A DNA stretch of 64,000 nucleotides, taken from NCBI GenBank assembly GCA_022839625.1, contig JALHJL010000002.1, positions 62,001 through 126,000 of the forward strand, written 5' to 3'. The stretch is from Phycisphaerales bacterium. Lineage in GTDB: Bacteria; Planctomycetota; Phycisphaerae; UBA1845; Fen-1342. Below, in pieces: positions 54,045 to 61,509 of this stretch; the stretch's first letter is position 1; every line of letters starts with the position of its first letter. The notes beneath the pieces were generated by a model. The model had not been told where the DNA came from. It was given only the letters and a program-made list of their open reading frames with translations, and ran no database searches. Both the position numbers and the translations under genes were made by a program.

Positions 54045-54371
54045 TCACAAGTTGATGATCTTCTCGGCCTCGTCGAGCGTGCGGATGATCTCGTCCATGT
54101 TCGAGATGTGACCGACGGCGGGCTCAAGCTGGTAGTGCGCCAGGCACGTCCCACACGGCCGCAGCTCGACGCCCGCCTCGTGGAGCTGCGTCAGCTCCGC
54201 GAGCACCGGCGACCCGCGGACGACCAGCTTCACGCCGCTGTTGTACAGCACGATCGCGGTCAGATCGCGGATCGCCGGCGACTTGCGCAGAAACGTAGCA
54301 AGGATCTTGTGTCCCAGGGCCTGGTCCCCCTGCCCCATTTGGTCGTTGCTCATCACAAGGACGGTCTTCAT
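54045..54371 (-). CDS. DsrE-like protein matching the C-terminal domain of YedF
   Basis: The protein has 108 residues from the ATG at 54371 (AGGA six bases upstream); an ATG at 54377 is the alternative. It matches the DsrE/F-like domain of YedF proteins, including the pattern GVELRPCGTCLAHYQL and the end NMDEIIRTLDEAEKII. The TusA-like N-terminal domain of full YedF is absent. YedF is associated with selenium metabolism, but its reaction is not established. No selenium genes lie nearby. Confidence 0.85.
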   Translation of the reverse strand: MKTVLVMSNDQMGQGDQALGHKILATFLRKSPAIRDLTAIVLYNSGVKLVVRGSPVLAELTQLHEAGVELRPCGTCLAHYQLEPAVGHISNMDEIIRTLDEAEKIINL

Positions 54372-54468
54372 GGTCATCCTGCGGTTCGAGCCTGGCCGCG
54401 GCGGACCGGCTACACGCCGGCGCGCGACGGGGGAGTGTACTCGCGGGGAGGCGGGGGCGGCGAGGGGG

Positions 54469-56142
54469 TCAGCGGCGGTTGGCGTCCCGCAGCACCTGCT
54501 CGCGCGTGGCTAGCGGGTCCGGCCCGGGCGCGAGTTCGCAGATTGAGCGCCACGTCGCGGCGGCCCGATCGACCATGCCGATGTTCTGGAGCGCCAGCGC
54601 CACGTTGGCACGGAAGGAGGCATTCTGGCCGGCGCCGGCCATCGCCTGCTCGAACTCCTCCAGCGCCAGGTCGAACTGGCTGCGTTGCGCGAAGAGCAAC
54701 CCAAGCTGGTAGTGTACGTCCACGAAGCGGTCATTCAGGCGCAGCGCCCGCTGGAACATCGTGATCGCTTCGTCGGTCTCGCCGGCCTCCTTCAATCCGA
54801 TGGCCAGCTTCACCAGCGCCTTGCAGTAGTCCGGGTTGATCGCGATGGCGTTGCGGAAGGCCCGCAGGGCGTCCTCGTGACGCCCGATCTGCCGCAGCAG
54901 GAGCCCGTAGCGGTAGTGCAGGTCGGCGTGGTTCGGCGCGTTCTGGAGCGCCTGCTCGTGGCGGCGTACCGCGTCGGCGATTAGTGCGTCGCCGCCGGAC
55001 AGGTCGTCGCCCTCGTCGGACTCGCCGTCTTCCGCGCGCTGTTGCTCTGATTTCAGGTGCAGGCGGGTCGTCTCGGAGAACAGGAGCGTGCTGCTTGGCT
55101 CGAGGCTGGCGGCCAGGTCGAACGTGGCCAGCGACTCGTGCAGGCGTCCGCATTGGTGCTGTGCCACGCCCAGCCCGACGAACGCCGTGATCAGCCGGTC
55201 GTTCAGCTCGATCGCGCGGTTGAAAGTCACGGCGGCATCGACGTAGCGCCCCTGCCGCATGTGCTGCGTTCCGAGCTTGACGGTTGCTTCGAGGAAGCTG
55301 GGCTGCGTCGCGAGGGCCACCTGGTATTCCTCGATGGCGCGCGCGTCCTCCCCCGCCTTGACGTACAGGTCACCCAGGCGCACGTGAAACGGCGCCATGC
55401 CCGGGTACTTGCGGATCAGCTTCTCGAGCGTCTCGATCGCTTCTTCGACCCGCCCCTCCTGCGCCAAGTCCTCGGCTTGCGCCAGGGTGCGCTCGTGCCC
55501 GTCCGGCTCGATCAACAGGGCTTGCTGGTACTGCTCGATGGCCTCCGCCGGGCGGTGCGCCTGCAAGTAAAGGTTGCCCAACGTGAGCAGCACGTCCAGA
55601 TCGTCCGGCTCCATCTCGGCCAGCCGCTCATAGGACTGGATGGCCGCGTCCCACGCACGGTCGCGCAAGGCGATGGCCGCGAGTCGCTCGTAGGCGTTGC
55701 GAAGTTGGGGACACAGCTCGAGCGCGCGGCGGTATTCCTCCTGTGCCTCGTGCGCGCGGCCCAGACGCTCATAGCAGTACGCCACGCCGAACACGATCGC
55801 CGGATCGCGCGGATCCAGCCGCCCGGCCTCGCGCAGGTGTTCCAGCGACTGGTCGAGCCGCCCGAGTTCGTCGCAGACACAGGCCAGCGCCAGCCGCGGT
55901 TGAACGGAATCCGGCGCGAGCGATTTCGCCCGCTCAAAGACCTCGCGGGCTTCATTCGACCGGCCCTCGCGCAGCCACGCCATGCCCAGCCGCATGGCCA
56001 GGTCCACCGAGCGGGGGGACGCCTCCCACCGCGCCCGCAGGCCCTCCAGGTCGTCCTCGGGCACGTCGGGCAGTTGCTTCTCGAAAGCGGAGCGCAAGTC
56101 CGCCAGCAGCCCGCGCCCCAGTGCTTCCAGCAGGTAGCTCAT
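54469..56142 (-). CDS. TPR-repeat protein
   Basis: The 557-residue protein is almost all TPR helices, with about a dozen 34-residue units (for example AVTFNRAIELNDRLITAFVG and AIEQYQQALLIEPDGHERTL). No signal peptide or membrane helix is visible, so it is likely cytoplasmic. It starts four bases after the stop of an upstream TPR gene. An acidic insert (EDGESDEGDDLSGGD) breaks the array near residue 370. Partner unknown. Confidence 0.88.
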   Translation of the reverse strand: MSYLLEALGRGLLADLRSAFEKQLPDVPEDDLEGLRARWEASPRSVDLAMRLGMAWLREGRSNEAREVFERAKSLAPDSVQPRLALACVCDELGRLDQSLEHLREAGRLDPRDPAIVFGVAYCYERLGRAHEAQEEYRRALELCPQLRNAYERLAAIALRDRAWDAAIQSYERLAEMEPDDLDVLLTLGNLYLQAHRPAEAIEQYQQALLIEPDGHERTLAQAEDLAQEGRVEEAIETLEKLIRKYPGMAPFHVRLGDLYVKAGEDARAIEEYQVALATQPSFLEATVKLGTQHMRQGRYVDAAVTFNRAIELNDRLITAFVGLGVAQHQCGRLHESLATFDLAASLEPSSTLLFSETTRLHLKSEQQRAEDGESDEGDDLSGGDALIADAVRRHEQALQNAPNHADLHYRYGLLLRQIGRHEDALRAFRNAIAINPDYCKALVKLAIGLKEAGETDEAITMFQRALRLNDRFVDVHYQLGLLFAQRSQFDLALEEFEQAMAGAGQNASFRANVALALQNIGMVDRAAATWRSICELAPGPDPLATREQVLRDANRR

Positions 56143-56146
56143 GGGT

Positions 56147-56728
56147 CTACCCGCTCCCCGGCGCCGGCGGCAGCTCAGCCAGCGCCGCGCGGGCCGCGTT
56201 CAAGCCCGCGTTCAATTCCAGCGCGCGCTCGTAGGCCTGCCGCGCCCGGGGCGCATCTCCGTCCGCACGGCAAACGTCGCCCAGCAGCGCGTGCACGTCC
56301 GGGTAGTCCGCGCCGAGGGCCAGTGCGGTCTCCAGGTGTTTCCTGGCCGTCGCCGCGCGGCCCCGCCGCAGCTCGACCCTGCCCGCCAGCACCAGCGCAT
56401 CGTGGTACGTCGGATTCACGCGCAGCGCCAGCTCGAGCAGCCGCGCCGCCGTGTCAAATTCGCCTGCCGCCACCGCGGCCTTGCTCGCGTGGTAGCTGAG
56501 GTCCGCGTAGCGCGGCTCCTGGGCCACGGCCAGCACCGCGGCCCGCAGTACCCAACCGGCCCGCGCCGCGCGGTTCGGCCCGCCGCCCTCCAGACAGGCG
56601 GAGATCAGTTCCGGTTCCTCCGCGAACATCCCCGCCAGTTGCCTTGTCGCCGGAGAAGCGTCAGCGCTCGTTGCGGCGCAGCGGCGCCGCTCCGGACCGC
56701 TTGCCGCGTTGGAGGGGCGTGGTTCCAT
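56147..56728 (-). CDS. Small TPR-repeat protein
   Basis: From the ATG at 56728 the protein has 193 residues; a TTG at 56740 is the alternative. The C-terminal half has TPR-like helices (LLELALRVNPTYHDALVLAG, ARQAYERALELNAGLNAARA). The N-terminus is Arg/Pro/Ala-rich, then helical. It precedes the larger TPR gene by four bases, so they are one unit. Function unknown. Confidence 0.8.
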   Translation of the reverse strand: MEPRPSNAASGPERRRCAATSADASPATRQLAGMFAEEPELISACLEGGGPNRAARAGWVLRAAVLAVAQEPRYADLSYHASKAAVAAGEFDTAARLLELALRVNPTYHDALVLAGRVELRRGRAATARKHLETALALGADYPDVHALLGDVCRADGDAPRARQAYERALELNAGLNAARAALAELPPAPGSG

Positions 56729-56767
56729 TCGCTCGTGCAAGAAAGGCCGTGTGCGGCGCGTCCGGGA

Positions 56768-56971
56768 TCATCGTCGCCCGCGGCGCTTCGTATCTTCCGG
56801 CTGGGCCGGCGGCGGCTCCGCCGGCGCACCCTCGCCGGTGCTCCGTGCATCGCGGGGCACCAGGAACAGGATCTGGCAGTGCGCGCAGCGCACGACCTTT
56901 CCGCGCGCCGCCTCCGCCGCGACGACCGTGCGGCCGCACTTCAGATTGGGACAAATCATGGTTACTGCCAT
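56768..56971 (-). CDS. Small zinc-ribbon protein
   Basis: The ATG at 56971 with GAGG nine bases upstream gives 67 residues. Cys pairs in MICPNLKCGRT and VVRCAHC suggest one zinc ribbon, followed by a Pro/Glu/Arg-rich disordered tail. Similar short ribbons occur at N-termini of planctomycete membrane proteins, here as a separate gene. Function unknown. It lies between the half-UvrA gene and the TPR genes on the minus strand. Confidence 0.72.
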   Translation of the reverse strand: MAVTMICPNLKCGRTVVAAEAARGKVVRCAHCQILFLVPRDARSTGEGAPAEPPPAQPEDTKRRGRR

Positions 56972-57039
56972 CGTGGACGGCCTCATGCGCAGGGCGCAAC
57001 CGACTTCCGCTGTGGTATCGGCTCGATTGACTGGGGGAA

Positions 57040-58995
57040 TTACGACGTGCGCGGGGCCGGCTGGGGCCGACGGTTTATGGGGCGTCGTGTGGCCGGCACG
57101 GCGATCGCCGCGCGGCCCGCGAGATACGCGCCGGTGATGGAATCCGGCGCGCCGGCCACCGCTTCCAGCGAGCCCTGTGCGACGACCCGCCCCCCCCGCG
57201 CCCCAGGACCCGGGCCGAAATCGACCAGATGGTCGGCTGCCGCCATCGTGTCACGATCGTGCTCGACAACGACCACCGTGTTGCCCATGTCCCGCAGCCG
57301 CTGCAACGCGGCCAGCAGCCGGCGGTTGTCCCGCGGGTGCAGTCCGATGCTCGGCTCATCCAGAACGTACAGCACGCCGACCAGTCCGCAGCCGATCTGG
57401 CTGGCCAGACGGATCCGCTGCGACTCGCCGCCCGAGAGCGTCGGCGCCGACCGTCCGAGCGTCAGGTAGTCCAGGCCGACGTCGAGCAGGAATTGCAGCC
57501 GGGCCCGAATGTCCTTCAGCGGCTCTTCCGCAATCAGGCGCCGCACGCGGTCGAGCTCGAGCTGACTGAAGAAGGAGAGCGCTTTCTGAACCGGCAGCCG
57601 GCTGGCCTCGTCGATGTTGAGTTCGACGAGCTGCCCGTCCGGACCATCCGGTCGCCCCGCCAGTCGTACTGCCAGCGCCTGCCGGTTGAGCCGCCCGCCG
57701 TGACACTGCGGACACAAGGCCCGCCGCATGAACTGCTCGTAGTAGCGCCGCACCATCGTCGAGCTGGATTTGCGGTGCCGCGCGTGGAGTTCCGCGACGA
57801 CCCCTTCGAACGTGCCGCCGTGCCGCCAGGTCCCGAATCGCCCGCGCCATTCGAACGTAATGTGGGCCTGGCCGGTACCATACAGCAGGGCCTGGCGGGC
57901 GCGGGCCGGCAGGTCGCGCCAGGGCGTGCGCAGGTCGATCCCCAGGTGCCGGGCCACACCCTCGTAGATGTGCCGACGCCAGCGCCCCGGCGGTCGGCGC
58001 ATCGCGACGATGCACGGCGAAAGGAAGCTCAGCGCCGGGTCGGGCACGAGGAGGTCCGGGTCAAAATCGTAGCGCGCGCCCAGCCCGTCGCAGTGCAGGC
58101 ACATGCCCTGCGGGCTGTTGAAGCTGAAAAGCTGCGGGGCCGGCGGCTCCAGGCTCAGCGCGCACTCCGTGCACGAGAAGCCCGTTGACAACAGAATGTC
58201 ATGCTCCGCACCGCCGCGTGCCGCGCGGGCCGATCGCCGCCGGCCCTCGCGCGCGCCCGCTGCCCGGTCCATGACGGACACGACCGCACTCCCCTCGCCG
58301 ATGGACAGCGCGAGATCGAGCGCCTCGGCTACTCGGCTGCGCAGGCTGGGTCGCACGGCAAAGCGGTCGACGACCACCTCGATGTCGTGCCGCCGATAGC
58401 GGTCGAGCGGCGGCGGACTGGACAACTCGATCACCTCGCCGTCCACGCGCGCCCGCACGAAGCCCTGTCGGGCCAGCTCCGGGAACAGGTCGCGATATTC
58501 GCCCTTCTGCGCGCGGACCTTTGGGGCCAGGATCATGACCCAGCTCTCGCCCGGCAGGGACAGCACGCGCGCTACCATCTGCTCGCGCGTCTGGGCGCTG
58601 ATCGGCCGACCGCACTCCGGACAATGCTGCGTCCCGGCCCGCGCGAACAGCACGCGCGCGTAGTCGTGAATCTGCGTGATCGTCCCCACCGTGCTCCGCG
58701 GGTTCCAGCCGCTGGTCTTCTGCTGAATCGAGATCGACGGTGCCAGGCCGGAAATCTGGTCGAACTCCGGCCTGGGCAATTGGCCCAGAAACTGCCGCGC
58801 GTAGGCGCTCAGCGACTCGACGTAGCGGCGCTGGCCTTCGGCGTACAGCGTATCGAACGCGAGACTGCTCTTCCCGCTCCCCGACACGCCCGTGAAACAC
58901 ACCAGGCGGTTCTTCGGCACCTCGACGCTGATGCTGCGGAGATTGTGCTCCCTCGCGCCAACCACGCGGATCGTGTCTGGACGGCCGTCAGTCAT
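57040..58995 (-). CDS. UvrA-like protein containing only the first ATPase half
   Basis: UvrA is the damage-sensing ATPase of nucleotide excision repair, normally about 940 residues with two ABC units. This has 651 residues. It contains Walker A GVSGSGKSS (36-44), CPECGRP near 125, the UvrB-binding region, a zinc module (CTEC and CLHC, about 277-303), the CPQC motif near 428, the signature LSGGESQRIRLA near 518 and Walker B VLYVLDEPSIG near 543. It stops soon after SITGAYLAGRA, where a full UvrA enters its second unit; the downstream sequence lacks that unit. A deliberate half-size paralogue or a truncated gene are both possible. I start it at 58995 because TIRVVGAREHNL follows as usual; 59034 and 59025 are alternatives. 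Confidence 0.9.
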   Translation of the reverse strand: MTDGRPDTIRVVGAREHNLRSISVEVPKNRLVCFTGVSGSGKSSLAFDTLYAEGQRRYVESLSAYARQFLGQLPRPEFDQISGLAPSISIQQKTSGWNPRSTVGTITQIHDYARVLFARAGTQHCPECGRPISAQTREQMVARVLSLPGESWVMILAPKVRAQKGEYRDLFPELARQGFVRARVDGEVIELSSPPPLDRYRRHDIEVVVDRFAVRPSLRSRVAEALDLALSIGEGSAVVSVMDRAAGAREGRRRSARAARGGAEHDILLSTGFSCTECALSLEPPAPQLFSFNSPQGMCLHCDGLGARYDFDPDLLVPDPALSFLSPCIVAMRRPPGRWRRHIYEGVARHLGIDLRTPWRDLPARARQALLYGTGQAHITFEWRGRFGTWRHGGTFEGVVAELHARHRKSSSTMVRRYYEQFMRRALCPQCHGGRLNRQALAVRLAGRPDGPDGQLVELNIDEASRLPVQKALSFFSQLELDRVRRLIAEEPLKDIRARLQFLLDVGLDYLTLGRSAPTLSGGESQRIRLASQIGCGLVGVLYVLDEPSIGLHPRDNRRLLAALQRLRDMGNTVVVVEHDRDTMAAADHLVDFGPGPGARGGRVVAQGSLEAVAGAPDSITGAYLAGRAAIAVPATRRPINRRPQPAPRTS

Positions 58996-59067
58996 GAAAA
59001 CCAACCGGCCACGCGCGGCGGCCATCAGCGGCACCGCGCGTGGCCGCGCCGTGGTTCGTGAGGCGGG

Positions 59068-59625
59068 CTAGCTCGGCAGCTCGATAATCGACTGCGTTTT
59101 GACCAGCGTCCTTTCCTGCGGGTACGCGTGAAACGCGTGCACGTGAAACTCGCGGTCCCGCGCCTCGTGATCGATGTACGTGAACGGGCTCAAGTCGCCG
59201 TCACCCCAGGCGTCGTACGACTGGAACCAGCCGCGCTTCTCCGTGTGCCGCAGCAGGTCGTGGTGAACCGACTTGTAGAGGGCCTCGTCCATCGTCTCGA
59301 CCTGAGTGCTGACCATATAGCCCCAGCCGTCCGCCGTACGCTTCTCGTGATCGCGCTCGCCCTTCAGCCGGAAACGCGACAGGATACCCCGCGTTGGCAG
59401 CAGCTCGCTCTCGCGAGACAGCAACTCCGTGAGCGAGCGTGCCCCCGTCGTCACGGTTACGGCGTGACTAAGCCCGATAATCCAGATCTCCGCCGCGTAG
59501 CAACCCTGCTCAACGCGGTAGTCCGCGAAGTGCTGGAACAGCTCGGGGTGCAACGCGCGATCAAACACAAACAGGTGCAGGTCCGCAGCTTGCAACGCCG
59601 GAACGACCAGCGTCGCGTTAGTCAT
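59068..59625 (-). CDS. Hypothetical protein, possibly DUF2617
   Basis: The 185-residue protein begins at the ATG at 59625; an in-frame TTG at 59640 is the alternative. It has no signal or membrane segment. Its His-, Glu- and Asp-rich C-terminus (HHDLLRHTEK, then TYIDHEARDREFHVHAFHA) looks conserved and could bind metal. I recall DUF2617 as having this form, but cannot confirm it. It is 72 bases downstream of, and upstream in transcription to, the half-UvrA gene. Confidence 0.75.
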   Translation of the reverse strand: MTNATLVVPALQAADLHLFVFDRALHPELFQHFADYRVEQGCYAAEIWIIGLSHAVTVTTGARSLTELLSRESELLPTRGILSRFRLKGERDHEKRTADGWGYMVSTQVETMDEALYKSVHHDLLRHTEKRGWFQSYDAWGDGDLSPFTYIDHEARDREFHVHAFHAYPQERTLVKTQSIIELPS

Positions 59626-60012
59626 TGTTCGTTCTGCCAAGGGGGTTGCCTCACTCTAACATCTCGGTCAAAAGCACTATTATAACACTCTCAGCGCTGC
59701 CGGCCCAGAGAATTCCATGACCGCCCGGCAGACATTATACGAATCCGCACGTAAATGGTTCACCCATCCTGGATTACCTCACGAATCAGCGCTTGCCAGC
59801 CAGCCCTCGTGAGCGCTTCCGCAAGTCAGCGAACAATTCTCTGCCCGCGACACGATCGTGACCGGACCACCGCGCGCTGCATGCCGCTTTCCACACCCCA
59901 ACCCCGCAACCGTGCTCCGTTCGTGAGCGCTCCTAATCACGCCCCGCGGCGAACCCGCCCATCCGCGCCCGGGTGCAACGCCGCTCTCACACCCGCAGCG
60001 CACGCAAACCGA
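59626..60012. promoter_or_regulatory. 387-base gap with two minus-strand TATAAT boxes
   Basis: Perfect TATAAT boxes read on the minus strand at 59684-59679 and 59739-59734, upstream of the hypothetical gene starting at 59625. Neither has a recognisable -35 box 16-18 bases away. The rest of the gap holds nothing I can name. Confidence 0.4.
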
Positions 60013-61086
60013 TCAACGTTCCTCCGCAGCCGGCGCCGTCCGCGCGCGGCCCCTGCGCCGCGCGGGCTTACCGTCCAAGGGCTTGGGCTGCGTGAACGCA
60101 GAGCCCAACTTGCGAATCCTCTCGTACCGGCGTCGTAGTAGCGTCTCGGTCTTCAAACGGCGTAGATCGCGCAACGTCGCCCCGATCCACTCGGAAACGC
60201 TCTTCGCCGCCACCTCAGGGTCGCGATGCGCAGCACCAAGCGGTTCGGGGATGATCGCGTCGATAAGGTCCAGCCGCTTAAGCTCTTGGGGAGTCAGGCG
60301 CAACGCCTCGGCCGCCTGGGCTGCGTACTCTCCCGACTTCCACAAGATCGCCGCGCACCCCTCCGGGCTGATCACGGAGTAATACGCGTGCTCCATTACG
60401 GCCACCTGGTCGGCTACCGCGATGCCCAGCGCGCCGCCGCTGCCGCCCTCGCCGATCACCACGGCGACGATCGGCGTCGGCAGCCGGGACATCTCCATCA
60501 GGTTGACTGCGATGGCCCGGGCAATGCCTCGCTCCTCGGCCTCGACGCCCGGGTAGGCCCCCGGCGTGTCCACCAGGCAAACGACCGGAACCTTGAACTT
60601 CGCTGCGATCTGCATCTTGTGAAGGGCCTTGCGATACCCGTCGGGGTGCGCGCATCCGAAGTTCACCTCGATCTTCTCGCGCGTCTCGCGTCCCTTCTGA
60701 TGTCCGATAAGCATCACGCGGTGGCCGGCCAAGCGGGCGAAGCCGCAGACGACCGCCTGGTCGTCCGAATAGGACTTGTCGCCGTGCAGCTCACAGAAGT
60801 CCTGCGTGATCATGCGGATGTAGTCGCGCGTCAACGGCCGCCGCGGGTGCCGCGCGACCAGGACCTTCTCCCAGGCCGTCAGCTTGGCATACGACTGGCG
60901 CAGGGCATTGTGCAACTGCCCGCGGATACCGGCGATGACCTCGCTGTAGTCGCGCCCGGACTCGGCTTGAAGAGCATCAAGCCGATGAATCTCGTGCTCC
61001 ATCTTGGCGATGGGCTTCTCGAACTCGAGCACGTGCGTCACGCTCGCTGTCGGCGGCACATTCGTGCCGTTTGGGTATGTGCTCAT
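60013..61086 (-). CDS. accA: Acetyl-CoA carboxylase carboxyltransferase alpha subunit
   Basis: AccA, with AccD, transfers CO2 from biotin to acetyl-CoA to make malonyl-CoA for fatty acid synthesis. The 357-residue length is typical. The family pattern is clear: VEAEERGIARAIAVNLMEMS and VIGEGGSGGALGIAVADQVA in the crotonase-like core. The C-terminus is Arg-rich and slightly long. accD is not in the window. It diverges from purL across a 423-base gap. Confidence 0.97.
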   Translation of the reverse strand: MSTYPNGTNVPPTASVTHVLEFEKPIAKMEHEIHRLDALQAESGRDYSEVIAGIRGQLHNALRQSYAKLTAWEKVLVARHPRRPLTRDYIRMITQDFCELHGDKSYSDDQAVVCGFARLAGHRVMLIGHQKGRETREKIEVNFGCAHPDGYRKALHKMQIAAKFKVPVVCLVDTPGAYPGVEAEERGIARAIAVNLMEMSRLPTPIVAVVIGEGGSGGALGIAVADQVAVMEHAYYSVISPEGCAAILWKSGEYAAQAAEALRLTPQELKRLDLIDAIIPEPLGAAHRDPEVAAKSVSEWIGATLRDLRRLKTETLLRRRYERIRKLGSAFTQPKPLDGKPARRRGRARTAPAAEER

Positions 61087-61509
61087 AGACCCGTGTTGTC
61101 CACTGAGTAGGCAGGCCGCGCCACGGCCTATTGTCCTCGGTCTCCCAACCGCCTGCTCAGGGGCATAATCCTACGACTTTCCAGGGTACAAATGCAAGCG
61201 GATTCCGTGGCGTCTTCTCCACTGACGCGCTCCGCCCGCTGCCAGCTTCGCCAGGAGTTTCCGTAACATATTTATTTGTAAACACTTGCGCCTATCAACC
61301 GCTCTGCGCGGCCCGCGCCCGCCGACCCACAAATCGCCGACGATCCTCTATTATTGTTCTCTCGCCGAAAGCCGCGGCATCGGCCAAACCGGAGGCCGCC
61401 GGCTTACTTTCTCACCGCCCGGCAGACCGCCATAGCCAACCTGTGGTATGATGCCGCCGCTCGACCACAATCCGTACCCGGTCGGACGTCTTCTCCTATG
61501 TTGGGCAGC
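61087..61509. promoter_or_regulatory. Divergent accA/purL intergenic region
   Basis: No gene is visible here. It must hold both promoters. An AT-rich island at 61259-61290 stands out in the GC-rich background, and TATGAT at 61447-61452 could be a -10 for purL, with no good -35. Confidence 0.35.

Noticed and set aside
56768..57040. Remnant of the second UvrA half downstream of the stop
   Set aside because: I looked for a second Walker A, signature or Walker B in all frames here and saw none; only the zinc-ribbon gene is present.
61131..61451. 106-codon frame between accA and purL
   Set aside because: No ribosome-binding site or domain, and the composition does not look coding.
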